Assembly: GCF_044762665.1 (NCBI RefSeq)
Contig: NZ_JBIWES010000006.1
Location: 1 to 64,000, forward strand
Reading direction: 5' to 3'
DNA from: Peribacillus frigoritolerans_B
Lineage (GTDB): Bacteria > Bacillota > Bacilli > Bacillales > DSM-1321
Length of the DNA stretch: 64,000 nucleotides
In this document: positions 1 through 9,440 of the stretch, piece after piece
Layout of the letters: each line of letters starts with the position of its first letter
How positions within the stretch are numbered: the first letter of the stretch is position 1
Position numbers and translations under genes: made by a program
Notes under the pieces: generated by a model
What the model was told of the DNA's origin: nothing
Seen by the model: only the letters and a program-made list of their open reading frames with translations
Database searches by the model: none

Positions 1-104
<104 letters not shown>

Positions 105-113
105 CATTTAAAA

Positions 114-141
114 AGATCAGCCATCCGGCTGGTCTTTTTTT
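114..141 (+). terminator. Terminator of the rRNA operon
   Basis: A 9-bp stem (AGATCAGCC / GGCTGGTCT, one G-T wobble) with loop ATCC is followed by a run of T. It lies directly after the 5S rRNA. Confidence 0.88.
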
Positions 142-473
142 GCATTGCGATATTTTCAGCTTCAGGGAGGAGTGACGTAAATTAACATCTAAATCGGCCT
201 GTAGGTTAATTTATTTCCAACAGCTTTCTTATATAATCGGTCTAACTTGAATTGAAATAATTCATGGGAGTAAGATACGAATATGTACCGATCATGAAGC
301 AGGGGTTAATATCATGAAACAGGCTCTAGTAATTCAGGAGGGGGAGAAGGATAGGATATTGAAGGGGATGCATAGTTTATGAGTGTGGTGCTTTTACGGA
401 AGGCAGGGATATCATATTCTGAGGCATTACGGACCTTCCATTATAAAGTAATCGATTTTATTCAAATGTATTC

Positions 474-502
474 TTGTCTTTACTTGTGCTTTTCATTATA
501 CT
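474..502 (+). promoter_or_regulatory. SigA-type promoter of the NETI gene
   Basis: TTGTCT at 474-479 and TATACT at 497-502 are separated by 17 bases and lie about 60 bases before the GTG start. The rest of the 142-563 gap holds no convincing gene; the only short frame, starting at ATG 314, encodes 22 residues and looks accidental. Confidence 0.5.
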
Positions 503-563
503 AGGAAGAATTTATTATTGATAATATGCAAGGACAAAATAGAACTATGAAGGGATCGGTATT

Positions 564-764
564 GTGAGTAAAAAGAGTAAGGAAAAGTTTGAAGTTATCG
601 AGGGCGAGACGATTGATGCATGTTTAGATCGAATTAAAGCGGCAGGTTACTTTCCTGTAAGGCGAACGGAAGAGCCTATCTTTGCCGAGAGAATCGAGAA
701 TGGCAAAGTCCATTATGTGCCAGTTGATCGAAAAATTGTATTCGAAGCAAAATTAATTGAGTAA
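564..764 (+). CDS. yebG: NETI motif-containing small protein (YebG-like)
   Basis: This 66-residue protein of unknown biochemical role resembles the NETI-motif family, whose B. subtilis member YebG is also encoded just before purE. The family-naming motif reads GETI here (EVIEGETIDACLDRIK), followed by the conserved GYFPVRRTEEPIF and a basic C-terminal half. It has no signal peptide or membrane segment, so it is probably cytoplasmic. The start is GTG, preceded by AAGGGA. The gene ends about 50 bases before the pur promoter and overlaps the start of the PurBox region. Family assignment is good; function is unknown. Confidence 0.82.
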   Translation: MSKKSKEKFEVIEGETIDACLDRIKAAGYFPVRRTEEPIFAERIENGKVHYVPVDRKIVFEAKLIE

Positions 765-810
765 AACACGAACGATTAATTAATATCATGTAAAAATATT
801 CGATTTTAAC
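763..810 (+). promoter_or_regulatory. PurR operator: paired PurBoxes
   Basis: Two inverted boxes with a central CGAA (CGAA at 769-772, and TTCG at 799-802 on this strand) are separated by 26 bases and lie immediately before the -35 element. This is close to the paired PurBox arrangement upstream of B. subtilis purE, where PurR represses and PRPP relieves. The flanks are A/T rich as expected, but neither box is a perfect consensus match. Confidence 0.6.
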
Positions 811-839
811 TTGACATTAAAATGTCCGGAAGGTAAGAT
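811..839 (+). promoter_or_regulatory. Promoter of the pur operon
   Basis: TTGACA at 811-816 and TAAGAT at 834-839 are spaced by 17 bases, an excellent SigA promoter. It lies just downstream of the PurBoxes and just upstream of the guanine riboswitch, so transcription would begin about ten bases before the aptamer. Confidence 0.85.
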
Positions 840-854
840 GAAGTTACATTAATA

Positions 855-927
855 CATCTCATATAATCATGGGGATATGGCCCAAAAGTTTCTACCTGAT
901 GACCGTAAATCATCGGACTATGAGAAA
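855..927 (+). ncRNA. Guanine-class purine riboswitch aptamer
   Basis: The conserved purine aptamer core is present: CTCATATAAT, ATATGGCCC, GTTTCTACC, then CCGTAAATCATCGGACTATG. P1 forms between CTCAT (858-862) and ATGAG (920-924). The ligand-specifying base in the GGACTATG segment is C (918), which marks guanine/hypoxanthine rather than adenine recognition. An attenuator hairpin follows. High guanine should terminate transcription before purE, adding to PurR control. Confidence 0.93.
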
Positions 928-991
928 AGCATCTGACTATTTCGGAAATTAGCCAAGTCTTTTTGTACTTTTTGCAAAAGGGCTTTCTTTT

Positions 992-1037
992 CCGGACAGG
1001 TTGCTTTCTCGATGAGGAAGCAACCTGTCCGGTTTTT
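992..1037 (+). terminator. Riboswitch-controlled attenuator
   Basis: A very strong stem (CCGGACAGGTTGCTT paired with AAGCAACCTGTCCGG) is followed by TTTTTT. It lies between the guanine aptamer and purE, as in other purine-riboswitch pur leaders, and is probably the ligand-stabilised terminator. Confidence 0.9.
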
Positions 1038-1121
1038 TAATTTACATGTTTAAAGATAAATGATAAGCGTCCGTCTGCATACTCGGGACGCCATAATATG
1101 AGTGTTGGAGGGAAAGATGAT

Positions 1122-1610
1122 ATGAAACCGCAAGTTGGGGTTATTATGGGAAGTGTCTCGGATTGGGAAACGATGAAATACGCTTGTGAATCATTGGAAC
1201 AGCTTGAGATTCCCTATGAAAAAAGAGTCGTTTCCGCCCACCGGACGCCGGATTTACTATTTGAATATGCAGAGAGTGCAAAAGATAGAGATATTAAAGT
1301 GATTATTGCCGGTGCAGGCGGGGCTGCACATCTTCCAGGTATGACCGCCGCTAAAACGATTGTCCCTGTTATTGGCGTGCCAATACAGTCGAAGGCATTA
1401 AATGGGATGGATTCGTTATTATCGATTGTTCAAATGCCTGGTGGCGTACCGGTTGCAACGGTTGCGATCGGAAAAGCCGGCGCAGTCAATGCCGGTTTGT
1501 TGGCGGCGCAAATATTAGCGGCTTTTGATTCTGACATTGCTGATAGGTTAGAGGCCTTACGAGACGAAACCAGAGAAAAGGTGTTACAGAGCAGTGAACA
1601 ACTTAAATAA
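1122..1610 (+). CDS. purE: N5-carboxyaminoimidazole ribonucleotide mutase PurE
   Basis: PurE converts N5-CAIR to CAIR in IMP synthesis, working with PurK. The class I signatures are visible: MGSVSDWETM near the N-terminus, VSAHRTP, and AGAGGAAHLPGM. The 162-residue length is normal. I chose ATG 1122 over the upstream in-frame ATG 1098 because GGAGGG at 1107-1112 sits 9 bases before 1122. It is the first structural gene of the pur operon and overlaps purK by 17 bases. Confidence 0.97.
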   Translation: MKPQVGVIMGSVSDWETMKYACESLEQLEIPYEKRVVSAHRTPDLLFEYAESAKDRDIKVIIAGAGGAAHLPGMTAAKTIVPVIGVPIQSKALNGMDSLLSIVQMPGGVPVATVAIGKAGAVNAGLLAAQILAAFDSDIADRLEALRDETREKVLQSSEQLK

Positions 1611-2754
1611 TACAATCATTTTACCGGGACAGACCATTGGAATTATCGGCGGTGGGCAATTGGGCAGGATGATGGCCTTGTCGGCTAAGGCATCGGGCTT
1701 TAAGATAGCGGTCCTTGAGCCGACTGCAGAAGGTCCATGTGCTCAAGTGGCGGATATTGAAATCACTGGTGCTTATGATGATATCGAAGCATTGAAAAGG
1801 TTAGCTGACGTCAGTGATGTCATAACATACGAGTTTGAAAATATCAGCTCACAAGCCTTGGATTGGTTAAAGCAACATGCATTTCTTCCACAGGGCTCAG
1901 AATTATTAAAGCTGACACAGGATAGATTGACTGAAAAAAAAGCCATATCTGATGCAGGGGCTTCCGTTGCTCCATATCAGGAAATACAGGATATTTCAGA
2001 AATTTACCTTCATATAGAGAAATTAGGGTACCCTAGTGTGTTAAAAACGACGCGGGGCGGTTATGATGGAAAAGGGCAGTTGGTCATTAAGGAAGAAGCC
2101 GATATCAAAAAGGCTGAATCCCTGCTCAAAACAGGTGTATGTGTGCTGGAAGCCTGGATTCCTTTCGTAAAAGAAATATCCATCATCGTGACGCGTAAGG
2201 CGGATGGCGAGACAAGTCATTTTCCGATTGCGGAAAACATTCATATTGAAAACATTCTTCATAAAAGCATTGTTCCAGCCCGTATTAGTCAACAAGCTGA
2301 ACGGAAAGCTATTAATGAAGCTTTGCAGCTTGCAGAGAAACTTGATTTGGTGGGGACATTGGCAGTCGAGATGTTTTTAACCGCTCAGGATGATATCATC
2401 ATTAATGAATTAGCGCCAAGACCTCATAACTCAGGCCATTATACAATGGAGGCATGTGAGACTTCACAGTTTGAACAGCATATAAGGGCTGTCTGCAATT
2501 GGCCTCTCGGAAATACCGCGTTATTGAAGCCTGTTGTAATGATAAACATCCTTGGTGAGCATATCGGGCCCTTAATGGATGAAATTCCGACGCTTTCAGA
2601 TTGGAAGGTTCACCTTTACGGTAAGAAAGAAGCCAAGCTTAAGCGGAAAATGGGTCATGTGAATATTTTACGTCCAACGATTGAGGAAGCTCTTTTGGAA
2701 AGTGATCGAAGCAAAATATGGAATCAACAGGTTGAAACGGAGGAAGTAAAATGA
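1594..2754 (+). CDS. purK: N5-carboxyaminoimidazole ribonucleotide synthase PurK
   Basis: This ATP-grasp enzyme carboxylates AIR to N5-CAIR using ATP and bicarbonate. The N-terminal IGIIGGGQLGRMMALSAK nucleotide-binding loop, KTTRGGYDGKGQ, and ELAPRPHNSGHYT are diagnostic. At 386 residues it is of family size. The start is GTG 1594 inside the 3' end of purE, behind AAAAGGTG, which suggests translational coupling. Its stop overlaps the purB start (ATGA at 2751). Confidence 0.97.
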   Translation: MNNLNNTIILPGQTIGIIGGGQLGRMMALSAKASGFKIAVLEPTAEGPCAQVADIEITGAYDDIEALKRLADVSDVITYEFENISSQALDWLKQHAFLPQGSELLKLTQDRLTEKKAISDAGASVAPYQEIQDISEIYLHIEKLGYPSVLKTTRGGYDGKGQLVIKEEADIKKAESLLKTGVCVLEAWIPFVKEISIIVTRKADGETSHFPIAENIHIENILHKSIVPARISQQAERKAINEALQLAEKLDLVGTLAVEMFLTAQDDIIINELAPRPHNSGHYTMEACETSQFEQHIRAVCNWPLGNTALLKPVVMINILGEHIGPLMDEIPTLSDWKVHLYGKKEAKLKRKMGHVNILRPTIEEALLESDRSKIWNQQVETEEVK

Positions 2755-4043
2755 TTGAACGTTATACCCGCCCAGAAATGGGAAACATTTGGACAGAAAA
2801 GAACCGCTTTAATGCGTGGTTGGAAGTTGAAATCTTAGCTTGTGAAGCATGGTCTGAACTAGGTGTCATTCCAAAAGAAGATGTGAAGCTTCTTCGCGAA
2901 AATGCTACATTCGATGTGGACCGTATCAATGAAATCGAAAAAGATACACGCCACGATGTTGTTGCTTTTACACGTGCGGTTTCTGAAACATTGGGTGAAG
3001 AACGGAAATGGGTCCATTACGGACTGACTTCTACTGATGTGGTGGATACAGCTCTTTCATATGTGATAAAGCAAGCGAATGAGATCCTTGCCAAGGATTT
3101 AAATAATTTCGTGGAGATCCTGAAAAATAAAGCGAAAGAACATAAATACACGGTTCAAATGGGACGTACACATGGAGTTCATGCTGAACCGACCACTTTT
3201 GGGTTGAAACTGGCTCTTTGGTATCAAGAAATGAAACGCAACGTAGAACGTTTTGAAGAAGCTAGAAAGAACATAGAGGTTGGGAAAATCTCTGGAGCTG
3301 TCGGAACCTACGCAAACATCGACCCGTTCGTTGAAAAATACGTTTGTGAAAAGCTTGGCCTTGAAGCAGCGCCAATTTCAACACAAACATTGCAACGCGA
3401 TCGCCACGCACATTATATGAGCACATTGGCTTTAATTGCGACATCAATTGAAAAGTTCGCAGTGGAAATTCGCGGCTTGCAAAAAAGTGAAACACGCGAA
3501 GTGGAAGAATTCTTTGCAAAAGGGCAAAAAGGATCTTCGGCAATGCCTCATAAACGGAATCCAATCGGTTCTGAAAATATGACGGGTATGGCTCGTGTAA
3601 TCCGCGGTTATATGATGACAGCATATGAGAATGTGCCATTATGGCATGAACGTGACATTTCGCATTCTTCTGCTGAGCGCATCATCTTGCCCGATGCAAC
3701 GATCGCATTAAACTACATGCTGAACCGTTTCAGCAACATAGTGAAGAACTTGACCGTTTATCCAGAAAATATGAAACGCAATATGGACCGTACGCTGGGA
3801 TTGATTTTCTCACAACGTGTGCTGCTCTCCCTTATCGATAAAGGACTTGTCCGTGAAGAAGCTTATGATACGGTTCAGCCGAAAGCGATGGAAGCATGGG
3901 AGCTTCAGGTTCCATTCAGAAGCCTGATCGAAAAGGATGATAAAATCACAAGCTTGCTTACGAAAGAAGAACTTGATGATTGTTTCGATCCTACACATCA
4001 CCTGAAAAATGTTGATGTAATCTTTGATCGTTTAGGTTTATAA
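2751..4043 (+). CDS. purB: Adenylosuccinate lyase PurB
   Basis: PurB cleaves SAICAR to AICAR and adenylosuccinate to AMP, so it serves both IMP and AMP synthesis. This 430-residue protein begins MIERYTRPEMGNIW, as in Bacillus PurB. It contains the fumarase/aspartase-superfamily signature GSSAMPHKRNPIGSENM and the catalytic-histidine segment MGRTHGVHAEPTTFG. It overlaps purK by four bases. A stable hairpin without a T-run separates it from purC. Confidence 0.97.
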   Translation: MIERYTRPEMGNIWTEKNRFNAWLEVEILACEAWSELGVIPKEDVKLLRENATFDVDRINEIEKDTRHDVVAFTRAVSETLGEERKWVHYGLTSTDVVDTALSYVIKQANEILAKDLNNFVEILKNKAKEHKYTVQMGRTHGVHAEPTTFGLKLALWYQEMKRNVERFEEARKNIEVGKISGAVGTYANIDPFVEKYVCEKLGLEAAPISTQTLQRDRHAHYMSTLALIATSIEKFAVEIRGLQKSETREVEEFFAKGQKGSSAMPHKRNPIGSENMTGMARVIRGYMMTAYENVPLWHERDISHSSAERIILPDATIALNYMLNRFSNIVKNLTVYPENMKRNMDRTLGLIFSQRVLLSLIDKGLVREEAYDTVQPKAMEAWELQVPFRSLIEKDDKITSLLTKEELDDCFDPTHHLKNVDVIFDRLGL

Positions 4044-4053
4044 AAGTGAAGGC

Positions 4054-4089
4054 GGCAAACATGGCACCTCTAATGGTGATATGTTTGCC
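4054..4089 (+). other. Intercistronic hairpin between purB and purC
   Basis: GGCAAACAT (4054-4062) pairs perfectly with ATGTTTGCC (4081-4089), and CACC/GGTG extends the stem inside. No T-run follows, so it is unlikely to be an intrinsic terminator. It may affect mRNA processing or stability; this is inference. Confidence 0.6.
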
Positions 4090-4145
4090 AAGCCTGATCA
4101 ACGGCAGGAAGATTCATAATATTCACAATGTGGGGGTCTTGACAG

Positions 4146-4865
4146 ATGGAAAAACGAGAATTGTTGTATGAAGGAAAAGCGAAACAGATTTTTGCAACGG
4201 ACAACAGTGAAATAGTATGGGTGGAATACAAGGATTCCGCAACAGCGTTCAATGGTGGGAAGAAGTCAGAGATTGCTGGAAAAGGTAAGTTGAATAATCA
4301 AATTACTAGCTTACTATTTTCAAAGCTTGCCCAAGAGAATATCCCGTCCCATTTCATTGAAATGCTTTCCGACCGGGAGCAGCTAGTCAAAAGGGTATCC
4401 ATCATTCCGCTTGAAGTCGTTGTCAGAAATACGGCTGCCGGCAGTTTTTCTAAAAGGACGGGCATTGAAGAAGGCCAGCCGCTCAAGAAAACGCTGATTG
4501 AGTTTTACTATAAAGACGACGAGCTCGGAGATCCTCTGTTAACGGAAGACCATATTGAAGAATTGGAACTTGCAAGCAAGGAAGATGTAGCGATTTTAAA
4601 AGAAAAGGCACAAGAAATCAGTATCGTCCTAACTTCCTTCTTTAAAGAGTTGGACATTAAATTAATTGATTTTAAATTAGAGTTCGGCAAAACCCCGAAT
4701 GGAGACATTCTGCTGGCAGATGAAATTTCACCTGATACCTGCCGATTATGGGATATTAACACGAACGAAAAATTAGACAAAGATGTATTCCGCCGTGATT
4801 TAGGCAGTTTAACAGATGCTTACGAAAAAATACTAGCAAAGTTGGAGGGTACTCAACATGTATAA
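4146..4865 (+). CDS. purC: SAICAR synthetase PurC
   Basis: PurC joins aspartate to CAIR with ATP to give SAICAR. The 239-residue protein shows the N-terminal LLYEGKAKQIFATD motif, the VEVVVRNTAAGS-like core (PLEVVVRNTAAGSFSKRTG), and the ADEISPDTCRLWD motif. GGGGG lies about 10 bases before the ATG. The stop codon overlaps the purS start by 8 bases. Confidence 0.97.
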   Translation: MEKRELLYEGKAKQIFATDNSEIVWVEYKDSATAFNGGKKSEIAGKGKLNNQITSLLFSKLAQENIPSHFIEMLSDREQLVKRVSIIPLEVVVRNTAAGSFSKRTGIEEGQPLKKTLIEFYYKDDELGDPLLTEDHIEELELASKEDVAILKEKAQEISIVLTSFFKELDIKLIDFKLEFGKTPNGDILLADEISPDTCRLWDINTNEKLDKDVFRRDLGSLTDAYEKILAKLEGTQHV

Positions 4866-5112
4866 GGTTAAGGTATATATCACACTACGCGAAAGTGTAC
4901 TAGATCCACAGGGAGCAGCAGTGCAACAATCACTTCATAGCTTGACATATAACGAAGTCAGTGATGTTCGAGTGGGGAAATACATTGAACTTACAATTAA
5001 GGATACGGATCGTGATTTAGATCAACTTGTGAAGGAAATGTGTGAAAAGCTATTGGCCAATACGGTAATTGAAGCTTACCGTTATGATGTTGAGGAGGTT
5101 ATCACCCAATGA
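4858..5112 (+). CDS. purS: FGAM synthase subunit PurS
   Basis: PurS is the small 84-residue subunit of the three-part FGAM synthase (PurS-PurQ-PurL) of Gram-positive bacteria; it bridges the glutaminase and the synthetase. The sequence begins MYKVKVYITLRESVLDPQG and ends with the typical VIEAYRYDVEEV. It overlaps purC by 8 bases and purQ by 4, supporting coupled translation of a stoichiometric complex. Confidence 0.96.
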   Translation: MYKVKVYITLRESVLDPQGAAVQQSLHSLTYNEVSDVRVGKYIELTIKDTDRDLDQLVKEMCEKLLANTVIEAYRYDVEEVITQ

Positions 5113-5795
5113 AATTTGCTGTCATAGTTTTCCCTGGCTCCAATTGTGATGTCGATATGTACCATGCGATAAAGGATGCACTGGGGGAAGAAGTGGAGTA
5201 TGTTTGGCACTCTACAGACAATCTCGATCAGTATGATGGGATTCTCCTTCCTGGAGGTTTCTCTTATGGAGACTATTTACGCTCTGGAGCAATTGCACGA
5301 TTTTCGAATGTAATGGCTGAAGTCGTAAAAGCGGCACAAGCAGGAAAGCCTGTCTTGGGTGTCTGCAATGGTTTTCAGATTTTACTAGAAGCAGGACTTT
5401 TACCTGGAGCGATGCGCCGTAATGAAGGCTTGAAATTCATTTGCCGCAATGTAGCATTGAAGGTTGAAAATAATCAATCGATGTTCACGACAGGATATGA
5501 ATTAAATGAAACGATTACGATCCCGGTTGCCCATGGTGAAGGGAATTACTACTGCGATAATGAAACATTGGCTGAATTAAAACGAAATAACCGCATCTTG
5601 TTCACTTATGATGGTGAAAATCCAAACGGAAGCTTGGAACAAATAGCGGGAATTACAAATGAACAAGGAAATGTCCTCGGAATGATGCCTCATCCCGAAC
5701 GTGCTGTTGATTCGCTGCTTGGCAGTAAAGACGGCTTAAAGATTTTTCAATCCATCGTAAAAAACTGGAGGGAATCACATGTTATTACAGCTTGA
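5109..5795 (+). CDS. purQ: FGAM synthase glutaminase subunit PurQ
   Basis: This class I glutamine amidotransferase releases ammonia for PurL. The 228-residue protein has the nucleophile motif VLGVCNGFQIL (Cys) and the downstream MMPHPERAVD (His/Glu), completing the catalytic triad. GGAGG precedes the ATG inside purS. The 3' end overlaps purL by 17 bases. Confidence 0.97.
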   Translation: MKFAVIVFPGSNCDVDMYHAIKDALGEEVEYVWHSTDNLDQYDGILLPGGFSYGDYLRSGAIARFSNVMAEVVKAAQAGKPVLGVCNGFQILLEAGLLPGAMRRNEGLKFICRNVALKVENNQSMFTTGYELNETITIPVAHGEGNYYCDNETLAELKRNNRILFTYDGENPNGSLEQIAGITNEQGNVLGMMPHPERAVDSLLGSKDGLKIFQSIVKNWRESHVITA

Positions 5796-7998
5796 ACCAA
5801 GTCCGGAAAAAATTAAATCGGATCGATTGTACGCAACTATGGGACTATCCGATGATGAATTTGCAATGGTGGAGAAAATCTTAGGCAGACTGCCGAATTA
5901 TACGGAAACTGGATTGTTTTCAGTTATGTGGTCAGAGCATTGTTCCTACAAAAATTCAAAACCCATCTTAAGGAAGTTCCCGATTACAGGGGAGAAAGTG
6001 CTGCAAGGTCCTGGTGAAGGAGCAGGTATCGTTGATATCGGTGACGATCAGGCTGTCGTTTTTAAAATAGAAAGTCATAACCACCCTTCGGCAATAGAAC
6101 CTTATCAAGGTGCTGCTACTGGTGTCGGCGGTATTATCCGTGATGTTTTCTCCATGGGTGCACGTCCGATCGCGATGTTGAACTCGCTTCGCTTCGGTGA
6201 GCTAGACAATGATCGCGTGAAATATTTATTTAAAGAAGTGGTTGCAGGGATTGCAGGATACGGGAATTGTATCGGAATTCCAACTGTCGGCGGAGAAATT
6301 CAATTTGATCCATCGTATGAAGGAAACCCTCTAGTCAATGCCATGTGTGTCGGTTTGATCGACCATAAGGACATTAAAAAAGGCCAAGCGCATGGAGTGG
6401 GCAACACAGTGATGTATGTGGGTGCCAAAACTGGACGTGATGGCATTCATGGAGCAACATTTGCATCTGAGGAGCTATCAGAGTCTTCTGAAGAAAAACG
6501 CCCTGCCGTACAAGTAGGCGATCCATTCATGGAGAAACTGCTATTGGAAGCATGCCTTGAATTGATTCAAAATGATGCCCTTGTTGGCATTCAGGATATG
6601 GGAGCAGCAGGTCTTACAAGCTCATCTGCCGAGATGGCGAGTAAAGCTGGCTCAGGAATAAAAATGAACCTTGATTTGGTACCGCAGCGTGAAACGGGAA
6701 TGACAGCATATGAAATGATGCTTTCTGAATCACAAGAGCGGATGCTGATCGTTGTCACTAAGGGACGCGAGCAGGAAATCGTTGACTTGTTTACGAAATA
6801 TGACCTAGAAGCGGTCGCTGTTGGAGAAGTAACGGATGATAAAAATCTAACTCTTTCCCATCAAGGTGAAATCGTTGCTGAGGTTCCTGTTGATGCACTG
6901 GCTGAAGAAGCTCCGATTTATCACAAGCCATCTGCAGAACCGCAATATTTCCGTGACTTCCAAAGCATGACGGCAGAAGTGCCGGTCATTGGAGATTATA
7001 AAGAAACATTGGTATCACTATTGAAGCAACCGACAATTTCGAGTAAGGAATGGGTCTACGACCAATATGATTATATGGTTCGCACGAATACAGTCGTTTC
7101 ACCTGGATCGGATGCTGCAGTAGTGCGTGTACGGGGTACGAATAAGGCCCTTGCCATGACGACGGATTGCAACTCCCGCTTTATTTATTTAGATCCTGAA
7201 ACAGGCGGCAAAATCGCAGTGGCTGAAGCTGCCCGTAACATCATTTGCTCGGGTGCTGAACCTTTAGCGATCACGGATTGCTTGAATTTTGGAAACCCAG
7301 AAAAACCTGAAATATTTTGGCAATTGGAAAAAGCGGCAGACGGTATGAGTGAAGCGTGCAGAAGCTTAAGTACTCCTGTAATTGGCGGAAATGTTTCCCT
7401 TTACAATGAAACGAATGGTGAAGCGATTTACCCGACACCTGTAGTTGGGATGGTTGGATTAGTCAGTGACCTTCAGCACATCACAACACAAACTTTTAAA
7501 AATGAATCCGATTTGATTTACGTGGTCGGCGAAGCGAAAGTTGAATTCGGAGGCAGTGAATTACAGAAAATGCTCGAGGGTAAAATCTTTGGACGCGCTC
7601 CAGAACTTGATTTGGCCGTTGAACAAAAACGTCAGCAGCAGATTCTAACTGCAATCCAAAAAGGACTTGTTGCATCTGCCCATGACCTTTCGGAAGGCGG
7701 TCTGGCAGTGGCTTTAGCTGAATCTTTATTCGGGGCTAGCAAACTTGGCGCAAAAGTGAATATATCCGGTGAACCGGTATCCGAATTATTCAGTGAAACG
7801 CAATCACGATTCCTACTGTCCATCAGTCCTGAAAACCAAACGGCATTTGAAGCACTTGTTGAAGATGCGATATGCATAGGCTCAGTAACGACAGATAATA
7901 AATTAGTCGTGGCAACAAGTGATAGTAAAGTATTGGAAGCGGACGTTGAAGATTTACAAACAGCTTGGAAGGGAGCCATACCATGCTTGCTGAAATAA
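5779..7998 (+). CDS. purL: FGAM synthase large subunit PurL (small-type)
   Basis: PurL converts FGAR, ATP and glutamine-derived ammonia to FGAM. At 739 residues it is the short type that needs separate PurS and PurQ, both encoded just upstream. The motifs SEHCSYKNSKPILRKFP, KIESHNHPSAIEPYQGAATG and the second-domain GGNVSLYNET are clear. GGAGGG precedes the ATG. It overlaps the purF start by 16 bases. Confidence 0.97.
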   Translation: MLLQLEPSPEKIKSDRLYATMGLSDDEFAMVEKILGRLPNYTETGLFSVMWSEHCSYKNSKPILRKFPITGEKVLQGPGEGAGIVDIGDDQAVVFKIESHNHPSAIEPYQGAATGVGGIIRDVFSMGARPIAMLNSLRFGELDNDRVKYLFKEVVAGIAGYGNCIGIPTVGGEIQFDPSYEGNPLVNAMCVGLIDHKDIKKGQAHGVGNTVMYVGAKTGRDGIHGATFASEELSESSEEKRPAVQVGDPFMEKLLLEACLELIQNDALVGIQDMGAAGLTSSSAEMASKAGSGIKMNLDLVPQRETGMTAYEMMLSESQERMLIVVTKGREQEIVDLFTKYDLEAVAVGEVTDDKNLTLSHQGEIVAEVPVDALAEEAPIYHKPSAEPQYFRDFQSMTAEVPVIGDYKETLVSLLKQPTISSKEWVYDQYDYMVRTNTVVSPGSDAAVVRVRGTNKALAMTTDCNSRFIYLDPETGGKIAVAEAARNIICSGAEPLAITDCLNFGNPEKPEIFWQLEKAADGMSEACRSLSTPVIGGNVSLYNETNGEAIYPTPVVGMVGLVSDLQHITTQTFKNESDLIYVVGEAKVEFGGSELQKMLEGKIFGRAPELDLAVEQKRQQQILTAIQKGLVASAHDLSEGGLAVALAESLFGASKLGAKVNISGEPVSELFSETQSRFLLSISPENQTAFEALVEDAICIGSVTTDNKLVVATSDSKVLEADVEDLQTAWKGAIPCLLK

Positions 7999-9398
7999 GA
8001 AGCCTAAACGAAGAGTGTGGTGTTGTTGGAGTCTGGGGACACCCCGATGCTGCACAGCTTGCTTACTACGGTTTGCATAGCTTGCAACATCGTGGTCAAG
8101 AGGGAGCAGGCATCGTCGTGACGGATGGTGAGCAGATGTCCATCTCAAAGGGCGAAGGACTTGTCACAGAGATTTTCACTGCCGAAAAAATGCAGGCACT
8201 TTCCGGTACCGGAAAAGCGGCAATCGGCCATGTCCGTTATACAACGGCAGGCGGCGGCGGGTATCAAAATGTTCAGCCTTTCCTGTTCAATTCGCATACA
8301 GGAGGGCTGGCCCTTGCTCATAATGGGAATATCGTCAATGCCCATCAGTTAAAAGCACAGCTAGAAGGACAGGGAAGCATTTTTCAAACGACATCTGATA
8401 CGGAAGTTCTGGCACATCTGATTAAACGCTCTGGCTACTCTGATGTAAGAGATTCCGTGAAGAACAGTTTAAGCATGCTGAAGGGAGCCTATGCCTTTGT
8501 CATCATGACCGAAAACCAAATGATCATGGCAAGAGATCCGCATGGCTTCCGCCCGCTTTCCTTGGGGAAAATAGGCGATGCCTATTTCGCTGCATCAGAA
8601 ACATGTGCCCTTGACATTGTAGGAGCAGAATTCATCCGCGATATTGAGCCGGGTGAACTCGTTGTCATTAATGATGAGGGAATCACATCCGAGTACTTTT
8701 CGCTTTCCAGTCAACAGGCAATGTGCACGATGGAATACGTGTATTTTTCCCGTCCGGATAGCAACATTGATGGAATCAATGTTCATACGGCACGAAAAAA
8801 CCTTGGTAAGCAAATGGCACTGGAAACTAAAATTGAAGCCGATGTAGTTACAGGTGTACCTGATTCCAGCATCTCGGCAGCGATTGGCTATGCTGAAGCT
8901 GCAGGCATTCCCTATGAAATGGGTTTAATAAAGAATCGTTATGTTGGACGGACATTCATTCAGCCATCACAAAGTTTGCGTGAACAAGGCGTGAAAATGA
9001 AACTATCACCTGTAAGAGGGGTAGTGGAAGGTAAGCGGGTCATAATGGTTGATGATTCAATCGTCCGTGGGACAACGAGCAGAAGGATTGTCCGCATGTT
9101 AAAAGATGCCGGGGCAAAAGAAGTGCATGTAGTTATCAGCTCACCACCGATCAAGAATCCATGTTTTTATGGCATAGACACGTCTAAAAAGGAAGAACTG
9201 ATCGCGAGCTCTAAATCGGTGGAGGAAATAAGGGAAATCATCGGTGCTGATTCCTTAACTTTTTTAAGTGTCGAAGGTATGGTCGAAGCTATTGGACGAC
9301 CGTTTCCTGGAGAAACGCGCGGTTCATGCCTAGCTTGTTTCACCGGAAATTATCCGACTGAAATTTTTGAATACGAACGAGAAAAAACAAAATGTTAA
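7983..9398 (+). CDS. purF: Amidophosphoribosyltransferase PurF
   Basis: PurF makes phosphoribosylamine from PRPP and glutamine, the committed step of purine synthesis. The N-terminus MLAEIRSLNEECGVVG matches the Bacillus precursor, in which a short propeptide is removed to expose the catalytic Cys. The PRPP loop VIMVDDSIVRGTTS is present. Cys residues in MCTMEY, NPCFYGID and SCLACFTG match the [4Fe-4S] ligands of B. subtilis PurF, a known oxygen-sensitive stability switch. ATG 7983 is chosen over the in-frame TTG 7965 because AAGGGAG lies just before it. It is 471 residues long. Confidence 0.97.
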   Translation: MLAEIRSLNEECGVVGVWGHPDAAQLAYYGLHSLQHRGQEGAGIVVTDGEQMSISKGEGLVTEIFTAEKMQALSGTGKAAIGHVRYTTAGGGGYQNVQPFLFNSHTGGLALAHNGNIVNAHQLKAQLEGQGSIFQTTSDTEVLAHLIKRSGYSDVRDSVKNSLSMLKGAYAFVIMTENQMIMARDPHGFRPLSLGKIGDAYFAASETCALDIVGAEFIRDIEPGELVVINDEGITSEYFSLSSQQAMCTMEYVYFSRPDSNIDGINVHTARKNLGKQMALETKIEADVVTGVPDSSISAAIGYAEAAGIPYEMGLIKNRYVGRTFIQPSQSLREQGVKMKLSPVRGVVEGKRVIMVDDSIVRGTTSRRIVRMLKDAGAKEVHVVISSPPIKNPCFYGIDTSKKEELIASSKSVEEIREIIGADSLTFLSVEGMVEAIGRPFPGETRGSCLACFTGNYPTEIFEYEREKTKC

Positions 9399-9440
9399 TC
9401 AAGTCGGCAATGATGATTGATTTTCGGAGGAGGATTTCAA

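Noticed and set aside
1098..1121. Earlier ATG start for purE at 1098
   Set aside because: The ribosome site GGAGGG lies downstream of it and fits ATG 1122; the extra eight residues are not in the family.
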